Source of the DNA: an uncultured Collinsella sp.
GTDB taxonomy: Bacteria; Actinomycetota; Coriobacteriia; Coriobacteriales; Coriobacteriaceae
Length of the DNA: 64,000 nt
Assembly (NCBI GenBank): GCA_934668875.1
Contig: CAKUON010000003.1
Location: forward strand, 62,001-126,000
Direction of reading: 5' to 3'
The translations under genes were made by a program, and so were the position numbers. Positions within the stretch are counted from its first letter, which is position 1. Each line of letters opens with the position of its first letter. The notes beneath the pieces are model-generated. The model saw nothing but the letters and a program-made list of their open reading frames with translations, made no database searches and had not been told where the DNA came from. Below are positions 44,390 through 53,439 of this stretch, in pieces.

Positions 44390-46561
44390 ATGTATCGATT
44401 CGAAAAGAAGGCTGCACTTGTTTGCGCCACTGCGTCATTAATCGTTGCTTGCTGCTTGTCTGTGACTGTCAATGTGGCGTTTGCGCAGGACTCCGGCGAA
44501 GCTCAGAGTATTGAGTCAAAAGTGGATTTACCCTCCGGGATTTCCGATAATCTGCCACTGGATAGCCCTTCCGTCATAAATGATGGGTGGCAACGTGACG
44601 AGTCGTCTGGAGTTTGGTATTACGGAAAAAACGGTAAACACCAAACCGGCTGGCTGCAAAGCGGAGGCTATTGGTATTGGCTTGACCCTGCCAATGATGG
44701 TGCAATGCAGACTGGCTATTTTAATGTGACCGATGCTGGCGGATCGATTTCTTCGTTTTATGCGAACGACGGTAATGCCACAACGCCGTATGGCTCGCTA
44801 TGTCAGAACTGCTGGCTGCGTAACTCGGGTGGAAATTGGTTTTACGCCAATGCTGGAGGCGATTTAGCTGCTGGTTGGTTTTACCAAAACAGCACATGGT
44901 ATTACTTGGATCCTGTTTCGCATGTTATGCAGGTTGGTTTTGTCAACCTCGGGAGCGGGAAATACTATTTAGATGCTTCTGGCGCTATGAAAACCGGCTG
45001 GATTCTCCAGGACGGGAATTGGTACTGGGCATATCCATCGGGCGCACTTGCTTCGTCATGGCAGACGATAGGTGGGACTCGCTATTATTTTGACTCTCAG
45101 ACGCTGGCTATGTTCAAAGGTCGTCACGAGATCGATGGAAGTACCTACATTTTTGGCGACTATGGCCTCGTAAATGGATGGTTCAAAGATGGAGTAGATT
45201 GGTATTACTGCTCTAATGGTATTGCGGTCACTGGCTGGCAACTCGTTAACGGAACCTGGTATTATCTCGATCCGGCTTCCGACGGCAAAATGTCTGTTGG
45301 GTATTTAGACCTTGGCAATGCAGCATATTATTTGAATTCGAATGGGGCTATGGCTATTGGTTGGGCTCAGTCCGAGGACGGCTGGTATTTTGCCTCTGAA
45401 TCTGGCGCGCTTATTTCTGGCTGGTATAAAGAGGGCTTGAGTTGGTATTACCTGGACCCTGCTAGCCATCTCATGAAAACGGGCTTATTTGAGGTGGGCG
45501 GCAACGATTGTTTCGCAAACCTGAGCGGTAGACTTGTGGTGTCAAGCTGGATTACCGTTAAAGACGGCGTAGAAAGATACGCCGATGGCAATGGATATCT
45601 TTGCAAAGATGTGATCCGCGAAAACGGTACTATCCTAAAAACAGCTGGAGCTGATGGCTGGCAGGTTGCGTCCGGTTGGGTTAATGTTGCAAATCAAAGG
45701 TTTTATGCTGAGCCCGGAACGGGCGTCATTCATCGTGGATGGCTGCAGATTGATGGCGATTGGTATTGGCTTGATGCCGATTCTGGTGCGATGAAAACTG
45801 GATGGGTTTTTACTGACGGTGCATGGTATTACCTAAACGACGACGGAAAAATGGCAACTGGTTGGAAATGCCTCAATGGAACATGGTATTACCTTGACTC
45901 CAACGGCAGCATGCATGTTGGCTGGCTTAAAGATTCGGGTAAGTGGTATTGGCTAGACGGCAGCGGTGCTATGGCAACAGGCGCAAGAACCATCGATGGC
46001 GTGCGTCGAATTTTCTGGAGCGATGGCCAGTGCGACAAGGTTGGCTGGCAAAATCCTCCGCAGTATCCCCAGGTCAGCTCTTGGACTGTTCAGTTGCCTA
46101 GCTACTGCACTGGCTACTTTACCTATGTGACTCCTTCTCGCATTTCTGTCGAAGCGACGCGGGAAGATTGCGTGAATGCCTTTATTCAGCGTGCTTACGA
46201 ATATATCGGTACGCAATATATTGAGCCTTGGTCTACCGCTCCCGGCGGGGCTGTTGATTGCTCTGGTTTTGTCTTGCAATGTCTTTATGCTACTGGCATG
46301 GATATGGGTGTTTACAACCCTTATAACCATCGCTGGGATCCAAGCCAAACCTACAATTCGATGAATTGGTATCGAAGCAACATCTTTATGCCCGTGAGCA
46401 CCAGCTCGATTCAGCGTGGCGATGTGATTTATTATCGCGGGCATATCGCAATCGCACTTGGCGGCGGTATGATGATTGACTCCTGGCCTCATCAGGGTGT
46501 CGGTATTCATCCCGTCAGCGCTAGGGGAAATGTGATCGGCGCAGCCCGTCCGTTTATCTAA
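44390..46561 (+). CDS. Secreted choline-binding-type repeat protein with NlpC/P60 domain
   Basis: The ATG at 44390 follows GGGAGGG. A signal peptide (ALVCATASLIVACCLSVTVNVAFA) leads to about 500 residues of wall-binding repeats. The C-terminal domain is NlpC/P60: AVDCSGFVLQCLYATG with the catalytic Cys, IQRGDVIYYRGHIAIALGGG with the catalytic His, ending GAARPFI. It would cleave peptidoglycan stem peptides at the wall. It is divergent from the lic operon across a shared 165-bp regulatory gap. Confidence 0.87.
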   Translation: MYRFEKKAALVCATASLIVACCLSVTVNVAFAQDSGEAQSIESKVDLPSGISDNLPLDSPSVINDGWQRDESSGVWYYGKNGKHQTGWLQSGGYWYWLDPANDGAMQTGYFNVTDAGGSISSFYANDGNATTPYGSLCQNCWLRNSGGNWFYANAGGDLAAGWFYQNSTWYYLDPVSHVMQVGFVNLGSGKYYLDASGAMKTGWILQDGNWYWAYPSGALASSWQTIGGTRYYFDSQTLAMFKGRHEIDGSTYIFGDYGLVNGWFKDGVDWYYCSNGIAVTGWQLVNGTWYYLDPASDGKMSVGYLDLGNAAYYLNSNGAMAIGWAQSEDGWYFASESGALISGWYKEGLSWYYLDPASHLMKTGLFEVGGNDCFANLSGRLVVSSWITVKDGVERYADGNGYLCKDVIRENGTILKTAGADGWQVASGWVNVANQRFYAEPGTGVIHRGWLQIDGDWYWLDADSGAMKTGWVFTDGAWYYLNDDGKMATGWKCLNGTWYYLDSNGSMHVGWLKDSGKWYWLDGSGAMATGARTIDGVRRIFWSDGQCDKVGWQNPPQYPQVSSWTVQLPSYCTGYFTYVTPSRISVEATREDCVNAFIQRAYEYIGTQYIEPWSTAPGGAVDCSGFVLQCLYATGMDMGVYNPYNHRWDPSQTYNSMNWYRSNIFMPVSTSSIQRGDVIYYRGHIAIALGGGMMIDSWPHQGVGIHPVSARGNVIGAARPFI

Positions 46562-46603
46562 TTGATTCCTTGTAAGACAGTCGGTACCGGTTGGGGGCCT
46601 GAA

Positions 46604-48673
46604 ATGAATGCTCGGATTGATCATCGAATTTGCTGGCGAGCAATCGGCTTGGTGCTACTATCCGCCTCGCTCTCGGTTTTCGCCCCCGCGTTTTCTTGCA
46701 CTGCTTATGCCGTGGAAGAGGGGGCGAATAACGATATCGTAGAGCGCGACTCGACGGAAGGGTCGGGTGCTTTTGTCGGCGGCGGTCTCGCTCAAGATTC
46801 CAACGATTATGCTGGCAAAACAGCGGAAGATTCGAATCCACAGGTTGTCGAAAGCCAAGACTCGTCGACGACGGAAAAACTATCTGGATGGCAATGGGAC
46901 GGTTTGTCCTGGTATTACTATCTTGACGACTGCCGTTTGACCGGAATGCAGAATGTTGACGGCTCGTTGTTTTATTTGGACCCCGCTCGTGACGGCGCGA
47001 TGAGTTGCGGCTGGATTTTTACTGACAATAAGTGGTATTACGCGAGTCCATCAGGCGCTTTGGCAAATGGTTGGCAGCTTATCGGAGGCCAATGGTACTG
47101 GTTTGACTCCCTTGACGGCTGTTCCATGGTTACTGGGCGACGTGTTATCGATGGGCATCCTTATCTTCTTGGAACCTATGGACTGATTAATGGATGGTGT
47201 CTTGATAACGGTTTATGGTATTGGGGTAGCAATGGTGAAGTCTTAACCGGTTGGCTTCAAACTGGCAATAACTGGTATTGGCTTGATCCCGCCAATGATG
47301 GTGCTATGTCTAGGGGAATCGTTTCCGTTGGCTCATCACGTTATTATTTATCGGATTCCGGTGCAATGGCTGTTGGTTGGGCGTTTGATGGTACGGACTG
47401 GTATTACGCAGACGGTTCCGGCGCACTTGCGTCGGGCTGGCGTTCGGTGAACGGCGCTTGGTATTGGCTCGATATCGCAAATGACAATAGAATGGTTACC
47501 GGCTTTTTTTCCATCGGATCGAATCGGTATCATTTTTCTTCAACGGGAGCGCTGTCACTCGGCTGGTTTATGAGCGATGGAGACTGGTATTACGCTGAGC
47601 CATCTAATGCATCGGGTATTGTAAAGACGGGTTGGCTGAAGGACGGTAGCCAATACTATTATCTTGATCCTGCCGTCGACGGCAAAATGCTGCTCGGGCA
47701 TTTTTCTGTAAATGGGAAAAGCTATTATGCAAAAGGCTCAGGCGCTGTTGCTTGTCGTGAATGGGTAGATGTCCAGGACTCGGTTCAGGATGGTCCGTCT
47801 AAGGCTTTTGCTGGTTCTGACTGCTCGTTGTGCGGAACATTGCGCAATGGGAAGTTATTTACTTCAAACGGCGATGGCGAATTGGTCGAAGCGCGCGGTT
47901 TCGTGACGCTTGGTGGCTGCATTTTCTATGCTGATCCGACTAATGGCTCCTTGAGCGTCGGCTGGCAGAACGTTAACGGAAAATGGTACTTCTTTGATGA
48001 GACCGCTGGCTATGCACGATCTGGCTGGCTGAGCAAGGATGGCTCCTGGTTCTATTTAGATCCATCCACTTACGTTATGAAAACCGGTTGGGTTGCCGTT
48101 AACGGATATTGGTATTACTTGAATTCGTCTGGTTATATGCAGACAGGATGGCTCAATTTGGGCGGCACCTGGTATTGGCTTGATGCTAGTGGGGCTATGG
48201 CTACTGGCTGGCGCGTTGTGGACGGATCCTGGAATTACTTCATGGCTAACGGCGCGTGGGTGTCAGACTATATGGACGCTAAAGCTCAAAGTTATTCAAG
48301 CAATACAAATTGGCTGATACTTGTCGATACGTCGCGTTGTATCACGAGCATCTACACTGGGTCATGGAATAATTGGTCCTTAAACCGTCGATATGTATGT
48401 TCGACGGGAAAAGCCAGTACGCCAACTGTGATAGGGGAGTACCAAGTCTACGGAAAGGGATACTCCTTTGGGCATGGATATACTTGCTATTACTACACAC
48501 AGTTCTACGGTGATTATCTATTCCATTCTTCGCCCTACTACGTCAACAGTAACCAGGTGATGGATCCCACGATGGGCGTTCCATCCTCTGCAGGATGTGT
48601 ACGCCTTGAGATCCAGAACGCAAAATGGATTTACGATAACATTCCTTATGGAACAAAGGTTGTTACCTATTGA
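46604..48673 (+). CDS. Secreted choline-binding-type repeat protein with L,D-transpeptidase domain
   Basis: The ATG at 46604 (GGGGG upstream) opens a signal peptide (AIGLVLLSASLSVFAPAFSCTAYA). Repeats follow to about residue 555. The C-terminal 120 residues are a YkuD-type L,D-transpeptidase: WLILVDTSRCITSIY, the HSSP region and the catalytic MGVPSSAGCVRLEIQNAKWIY (S-x-GC-x-R). Such enzymes make 3-3 crosslinks or attach proteins to peptidoglycan. It follows the NlpC/P60 gene by 42 bases and probably shares its transcript. Confidence 0.87.
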   Translation: MNARIDHRICWRAIGLVLLSASLSVFAPAFSCTAYAVEEGANNDIVERDSTEGSGAFVGGGLAQDSNDYAGKTAEDSNPQVVESQDSSTTEKLSGWQWDGLSWYYYLDDCRLTGMQNVDGSLFYLDPARDGAMSCGWIFTDNKWYYASPSGALANGWQLIGGQWYWFDSLDGCSMVTGRRVIDGHPYLLGTYGLINGWCLDNGLWYWGSNGEVLTGWLQTGNNWYWLDPANDGAMSRGIVSVGSSRYYLSDSGAMAVGWAFDGTDWYYADGSGALASGWRSVNGAWYWLDIANDNRMVTGFFSIGSNRYHFSSTGALSLGWFMSDGDWYYAEPSNASGIVKTGWLKDGSQYYYLDPAVDGKMLLGHFSVNGKSYYAKGSGAVACREWVDVQDSVQDGPSKAFAGSDCSLCGTLRNGKLFTSNGDGELVEARGFVTLGGCIFYADPTNGSLSVGWQNVNGKWYFFDETAGYARSGWLSKDGSWFYLDPSTYVMKTGWVAVNGYWYYLNSSGYMQTGWLNLGGTWYWLDASGAMATGWRVVDGSWNYFMANGAWVSDYMDAKAQSYSSNTNWLILVDTSRCITSIYTGSWNNWSLNRRYVCSTGKASTPTVIGEYQVYGKGYSFGHGYTCYYYTQFYGDYLFHSSPYYVNSNQVMDPTMGVPSSAGCVRLEIQNAKWIYDNIPYGTKVVTY

Positions 48674-49046
48674 TATTGGACAAGTGTCTTTAAAGGTGGG
48701 AGAAAGACACTGATTCTTAAGGGACTCTTTTCCAATTGAGGTGCTTTGATTTGGCAAGCGGTTTCATGAGAAGGCAGTCATAAACTGTATGCACTTCCGG
48801 TGCGCGGGATTTTAATTCTCTACGAGCTTCCTTTTCAGATTATTTTGAAAAGCCAACCATCTCGCTCCCTCTAGGGGGGCGAGATGTCGGTGTTGGTGTT
48901 AAAAATTACGGGAGCACCATTCAATTTGCCGCCATGTATTATCTAAAGGCCGAGCCTTCTCCTGTCTTTTTTGAGCGTAATAAACAACACCTTAAATCTC
49001 TAATGATTGCTTTGCTAATCTTGAAAACATGACTTTGGGAGGATTT
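48674..49046. other. Intergenic region with one strong hairpin
   Basis: In this 373-bp gap, CATCTCGCTCCC (48858-48869) pairs with GGGGGCGAGATG (48875-48886), one mismatch, and may end the repeat-protein transcript although no U-run follows. I see no ORF or RNA gene here. Confidence 0.4.
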
Positions 49047-49994
49047 TTGGAAATAGAAAAGGGAAATGGTACAGGCGTATGCGTACTTCTTTCAGCATAT
49101 AAACCTGATCTTAAGTTTTTCGCCGCTCAACTTGATTCGATTGATGAACAAACGTTTCCGGTTACGCTTTTGGTCAGAAATGACTGCCCCGAATCGGCCT
49201 CTTTAGAGGGGTTTATCCAAGAGCATATAAAGAAAAACGCGTATCGTTATTATCATGGCGATAAAAATCTCGGTTATGTCAAATCGTTCGAGGCACTACT
49301 CTCTTTGGCGGAAGGGGATTACGTAGTATTTTGCGATCAAGATGATATTTGGGAGCCTAACAGAGTTCAAGTTTCGCTCAACCATATGCTAGAAGAAGGC
49401 TCAATTCTTGATGTTTGCGATAGATCGGTAATCGACGAAAACGGAAACATGCTGGTAGAGAGCTACAGAAAAGCTCATCCAAATTCGCCTGAAGTAAATT
49501 GGTGCTCCGGAGAGGATATTACTATTCAGGCTGCAAGTGTATGCTACGGCATTGGTATGGCTCTCATGCTAGATGCGAGTGCTGCTAAGTCGATGATTCC
49601 CTTTCCGGAATCCACTGCACATGATTTGTGGTTGACATTGGGCTGCAGCGAACTGGGGAAGTGCAGTTTTACAACGACTCCCTTGGTTAAGTATCGTCGA
49701 CATGGCGGGAATGAAACTGGATTCCTTGCGGGTGTTGCTTCAAAAGATGATTGGTATTTAACAAGAGTTAAAAACAGGGTTGATACAGCTAAGCAATTTG
49801 CCGAAAGATTTCCTGATTCACCGCACCTAAAGGAAATAATGGGGTTCGCCGATGCAAGAGAGCGACGCTCCATAATTGGCTTGCTTAAATATCGACGAGC
49901 TTGCCCGTCCATTGCTAAAGCTGAAATCATTATGCGACTTGTACCGAATTGGCTGTTTCTTTTGATTTTAAACATGATTAAAGAAGCAAAATAG
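49047..49994 (+). CDS. GT2-family glycosyltransferase, rhamnosyltransferase-like
   Basis: The product (about 315 aa) begins GVCVLLSAYKPDLKFFAAQLDSI, then YYHGDKNLGYVKSFEALL, YVVFCDQDDIWEP (metal-binding D-x-D-D) and YRRHGGNETG. That pattern is common in rhamnosyltransferases of surface glycan clusters. I prefer TTG at 49047 with GGGAGG 5 bases upstream; the ATG at 49029 lies before that site. It heads a row with the flippase, licD and another glycosyltransferase. Confidence 0.8.
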   Translation: MEIEKGNGTGVCVLLSAYKPDLKFFAAQLDSIDEQTFPVTLLVRNDCPESASLEGFIQEHIKKNAYRYYHGDKNLGYVKSFEALLSLAEGDYVVFCDQDDIWEPNRVQVSLNHMLEEGSILDVCDRSVIDENGNMLVESYRKAHPNSPEVNWCSGEDITIQAASVCYGIGMALMLDASAAKSMIPFPESTAHDLWLTLGCSELGKCSFTTTPLVKYRRHGGNETGFLAGVASKDDWYLTRVKNRVDTAKQFAERFPDSPHLKEIMGFADARERRSIIGLLKYRRACPSIAKAEIIMRLVPNWLFLLILNMIKEAK

Positions 49995-50038
49995 CTTCGT
50001 ATCCGAATCGCGACTTGTTCAGAAGGGCGCTTATATTT

Positions 50039-51283
50039 GTGGAAGCCACAGAGAAGACTCTTTCGATTAAACACAATATGTTCTGGAATACCGTTGGCTC
50101 GTTGACGAATTTAGGCTGTCAATGGCTAATCACTATATTGGTCGTTCGACTGTCTGATGGATATAGTGCTGCTGGAATTTATTCCCTTGCTATGTCTATT
50201 TTCAACATGTTTTCTCAATTGGCCCAATACAGGATGTACACGGTACAAATTGCAGATGTTGAAAGGAAAAACTCTGCTGGTGAATACCTGACTTTTCGTT
50301 TCTTTACTACGTTTATGGCGTTTGCAATGTTGGCCGTCTATTCCATTGCGACGTGTCGTATTGATACGGTGCCTGCTGTTCTTTTGTATGCTCTCTATAA
50401 AACCGCCGGCTTAGTTATTGATGTCATGCATGCCAATGATCAGGTTGGCCATAGGATGGACTATATTGGGAAATCCCTCATAATGCAGGGCATTGGTTCT
50501 CTCCTTTCGTTCATTGTTGTCTTTGGGCTGTTAAATAGCCTCGAAGGTGCATTGTTGCTAATGACGGTAGTGACTATAGGTATCGGTGTTATTTACGATT
50601 ATCCGAGATCAAATCGAATCTCTGCAATCAAGCTTGGAATTACCCAAGCGAAGGTCAGAGCTTTCCTATGTGGCTGTTTGCCCATCGTTCTGGGCGGCAT
50701 TGCTGCTTCTGCGGCGCCGAATATTCCAAGGCAGTATTTATCTTATACATTCGGAGATTCTGCTCTAGGCATTTATGCATCAGTTGCTGCTCCCGTGGCA
50801 ATTATCCAAATGGGTGCGACGTATATCTATAATCCTTTATTAGGTTATTTAGTAGAGCGTTACTATTCTAAGGAAAAGTCCTTTTTTACGCTTATAGGTA
50901 AAATACTTGCCGGTATTTTATTTGTCGGCGTCATATCAGCAGTTGCCCTTTTCTTTTTCGGCAAATTATTGCTGTCTTTGTTTTATGGCGCTGGAATAGC
51001 CAAACATTCTGATCTCCTTCAGCCTATGTTGGCTTGTGCCTTTTTGACTGGCATTGCTTGGTTTGTCAACGATTTGCTGGTTTCTCTTGATAATTACCGA
51101 GGGGTATTTGTTGGCAGCATATTGTCCTTAATCAGTGCTGTTGCTGTCATGGCTCCCGCGCAAGTGTTGTTTGGCTTAAATGGCCCTACTGTAACGGCGC
51201 TTATATCCAATGCTATTTGCCTTATTTATCAGTCTTTTGTTTTGGGGAAACAGACGCAAGAATGGTTTGGGGAAAAGAGATAG
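50039..51283 (+). CDS. Polysaccharide flippase (Wzx/MOP type)
   Basis: This roughly 414-aa protein has 12-14 hydrophobic segments, starting with NMFWNTVGSLTNLGCQWLITILVVRL, the usual opening of oligosaccharide flippases. It would flip lipid-linked repeat units across the membrane. The GTG at 50039 with GAAGGG upstream is my choice; an earlier TTG at 50015 is possible. It lies 5 bases before licD, which links phosphocholine transfer to an exported, flippase-dependent glycan. Confidence 0.82.
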   Translation: MEATEKTLSIKHNMFWNTVGSLTNLGCQWLITILVVRLSDGYSAAGIYSLAMSIFNMFSQLAQYRMYTVQIADVERKNSAGEYLTFRFFTTFMAFAMLAVYSIATCRIDTVPAVLLYALYKTAGLVIDVMHANDQVGHRMDYIGKSLIMQGIGSLLSFIVVFGLLNSLEGALLLMTVVTIGIGVIYDYPRSNRISAIKLGITQAKVRAFLCGCLPIVLGGIAASAAPNIPRQYLSYTFGDSALGIYASVAAPVAIIQMGATYIYNPLLGYLVERYYSKEKSFFTLIGKILAGILFVGVISAVALFFFGKLLLSLFYGAGIAKHSDLLQPMLACAFLTGIAWFVNDLLVSLDNYRGVFVGSILSLISAVAVMAPAQVLFGLNGPTVTALISNAICLIYQSFVLGKQTQEWFGEKR

Positions 51284-51287
51284 GCCG

Positions 51288-52148
51288 ATGATGTCTAAAG
51301 CTCACGCGCTATTAAAGCTTCAAAACACTGAATTGGATATCCTTCAGGTTGTCGCTGCATTCTGCTCTAAGCACGGCATCAGGTGGTGGCTTGATGGCGG
51401 AACATGTTTAGGAGCAATGCGTCATAGGGGGTTTATCCCTTGGGATGATGATATAGATATCGGAATGATGCGTTCAGACTATGACCGCTTTTGCTCTTTA
51501 GCCGAGGATGGTTTACCGGAAGGATATTCGCTCCATACATCGCGGAATACTATTGGCTATGCTGCGATGTTTGCTAAGGTGTATCGCGATGGAACTCGCT
51601 TCGAGAATCAGGAGGCTCGAGAGGCTTCCAGTTCGATGGGCATTTTTGTCGACATCTTTCCATATGACCAGCTCTATACAGATAAACGCCTTCGTGCAAA
51701 ACAAGTCCGAACTGCATCAATTGCACAGAAAAGAGCTTATTTATATCACTCTTCTTCCATTGTTGTCCCTCATAAAGGGTTCCTTGGACAACTCGAGCAA
51801 ATTGGTTGTTCTGCTATACACGTAGTGGAACGACTGGTTTCTCGAGGCGCATGCTCTTACCAGGATTTGTTCGACTCCTGTATTGCCGACTCAAATACGG
51901 GTGAGGTCTCTGATTATTGTCTGACGTTAAGCTGGCCGAATATGGCGCCAGTGCCTATTTCAGAGATTTTCCCTCTGAGCAGTGCGGTTTTCGAAGGCAG
52001 TGAATTCCCCGTTCCTCGTATGACGGATAAATATCTTACAACGATGTATGGCGAATGGAAGAAAATTCCGGAGCCGGAAAATCGACATACCCATCTTCCT
52101 CTTCTGCTTGACTTTGGGGATGGTGAAGTCTGGACTGCGCAGAATTAA
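51288..52148 (+). CDS. licD: LicD-family phosphocholine transferase
   Basis: The 286-aa product carries the LicD hallmark WWLDGGTCLGAMRHRGFIPWDDDIDIGMMRSDYDRF (residues about 38-73), with G-x-LLGA-like and D-D-D-I-D elements. GIFVDIFPYDQL follows. LicD enzymes move phosphocholine from CDP-choline to sugars of teichoic acid or related glycans. The CDP-choline would come from the LicC-LicA fusion 7 kb away. Other LicD relatives transfer different phospho-substituents, but the local lic genes make choline the best reading. Start ATG at 51288 (or 51291). Confidence 0.85.
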   Translation: MMSKAHALLKLQNTELDILQVVAAFCSKHGIRWWLDGGTCLGAMRHRGFIPWDDDIDIGMMRSDYDRFCSLAEDGLPEGYSLHTSRNTIGYAAMFAKVYRDGTRFENQEAREASSSMGIFVDIFPYDQLYTDKRLRAKQVRTASIAQKRAYLYHSSSIVVPHKGFLGQLEQIGCSAIHVVERLVSRGACSYQDLFDSCIADSNTGEVSDYCLTLSWPNMAPVPISEIFPLSSAVFEGSEFPVPRMTDKYLTTMYGEWKKIPEPENRHTHLPLLLDFGDGEVWTAQN

Positions 52149-52181
52149 GGATATGAAATCTTTACCAGATGAGGTTATGTA

Positions 52182-53327
52182 ATGAGTTCTTCTATTTGTA
52201 TTTTCACCCACCATTATCACCCGCAACTTAGCGGAATTGGTAATTTTGTCGATGGTCTCGCTCATGCCCTAGCTGCCCGCGGCGACAGGGTGGTTATCGT
52301 TACTAATGATTCAATGCGCGTAGGAGCTGGTCATTCAGTCGAAAACGGTCTCGAGATAATTCGGCTTCCATGTATTTCATTGCTTGATGGAAGGCTTCCT
52401 CTTCCCAAAAAAACCAGCGATTATTACCGGCTCCTGCAAAGCCTTGATGATTATGAGTGGGACGGCGTACTTATAAACACGAGACTTTTTCCTCTCTCAA
52501 TCGAAGGGCTGAAGTTTGCCGCGAATCATAACATCAAGGCCGTCGTTCTCGACCACGGTTCAGCGTATCTTTCTTTCAATCAGCCGTTCCTTGATTTTTT
52601 TGTGCGCCGATATGAGGATTGGATTACGGATCGTGTAAAGTCGTTTAAACCTGATTTCTATGGGATTTCATCTAAAAGCGTTGAATGGCTCCAACACTTT
52701 AATGTCGCTGCAAAGGGCGTAATATCAAACTCAATCAATGCCTCATTCTATAGGAGTATTTCTTCGGGGAGAGATTTTCGATCTGAATTAGGTATCCCTC
52801 AGTCATCCTTGGTTGTAGCTTTTGTCGGGCGGCTTATTCCTGAAAAGGGAATTAATTCAATTATTGAGGCGGCTCGCGCAAAAGATATTACCAAGCGTGA
52901 TATTTGCTTTGTTCTCGCAGGGGATGGTCCGCTTGCTAATGAGGTCAAGGAAGCCTGTTCGTCTGACCTGTTTTGGCTTGGGAGATGTAACACAGAGGAC
53001 ATTTCCTCCTTACTTCAGCAAGCAGATGTGCTTTGTCTTCCAACTCGTTCCGAAGGCTTTTCAACGGTACTTCTTGAGGCTTCAGCCTGCGGAACGCCTG
53101 CTGTTGTAACAGATGTGGGAGGCGCGCGCGAGCTTATTCCAGATGATAGCTACGGCACGATAATTCAGTCCATGTCATCTGATGAGGTGGTTTTAGCATT
53201 ATGCAGGCTATTTGATGATCGAAGGCTTCTTTCCCTTCAGTCTCGAAACTCTAGGGCTCTTGTTGAAAATCGATATAGCTGGGACGCCACTGCTATAGAT
53301 GTCGAGAAGGCGTTTTGTATTCGCTAA
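52182..53327 (+). CDS. GT4-family glycosyltransferase
   Basis: This 381-aa GT-B enzyme has HHYHPQLSGIGNFVDGLAHALAARGDRV at the N-terminus. The C-terminal nucleotide-sugar domain reads VAFVGRLIPEKGINSIIEA, then LPTRSEGFSTVLLEASACGTPAVVTDVGG with the E-x7-E motif. GAGG precedes the ATG by 6 bases. It follows licD by 33 bases and likely extends the same glycan. Confidence 0.88.
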   Translation: MSSSICIFTHHYHPQLSGIGNFVDGLAHALAARGDRVVIVTNDSMRVGAGHSVENGLEIIRLPCISLLDGRLPLPKKTSDYYRLLQSLDDYEWDGVLINTRLFPLSIEGLKFAANHNIKAVVLDHGSAYLSFNQPFLDFFVRRYEDWITDRVKSFKPDFYGISSKSVEWLQHFNVAAKGVISNSINASFYRSISSGRDFRSELGIPQSSLVVAFVGRLIPEKGINSIIEAARAKDITKRDICFVLAGDGPLANEVKEACSSDLFWLGRCNTEDISSLLQQADVLCLPTRSEGFSTVLLEASACGTPAVVTDVGGARELIPDDSYGTIIQSMSSDEVVLALCRLFDDRRLLSLQSRNSRALVENRYSWDATAIDVEKAFCIR

Positions 53328-53439
53328 GTGATACTTGGCTGGCTTTTACTTAGCTTTTGAGTGAAGTTGGATCTAAGACCCGAATTTGTTATTGTCGTCT
53401 TACCCTATTCGATTTTGTCTTTAGTTGGAGATGCACGTT

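Noticed and set aside
33586..48673. CRISPR array or tandem DNA repeat
   Set aside because: The periodicity is in protein repeats of about 20 residues with varying codons; there are no uniform repeats and spacers.
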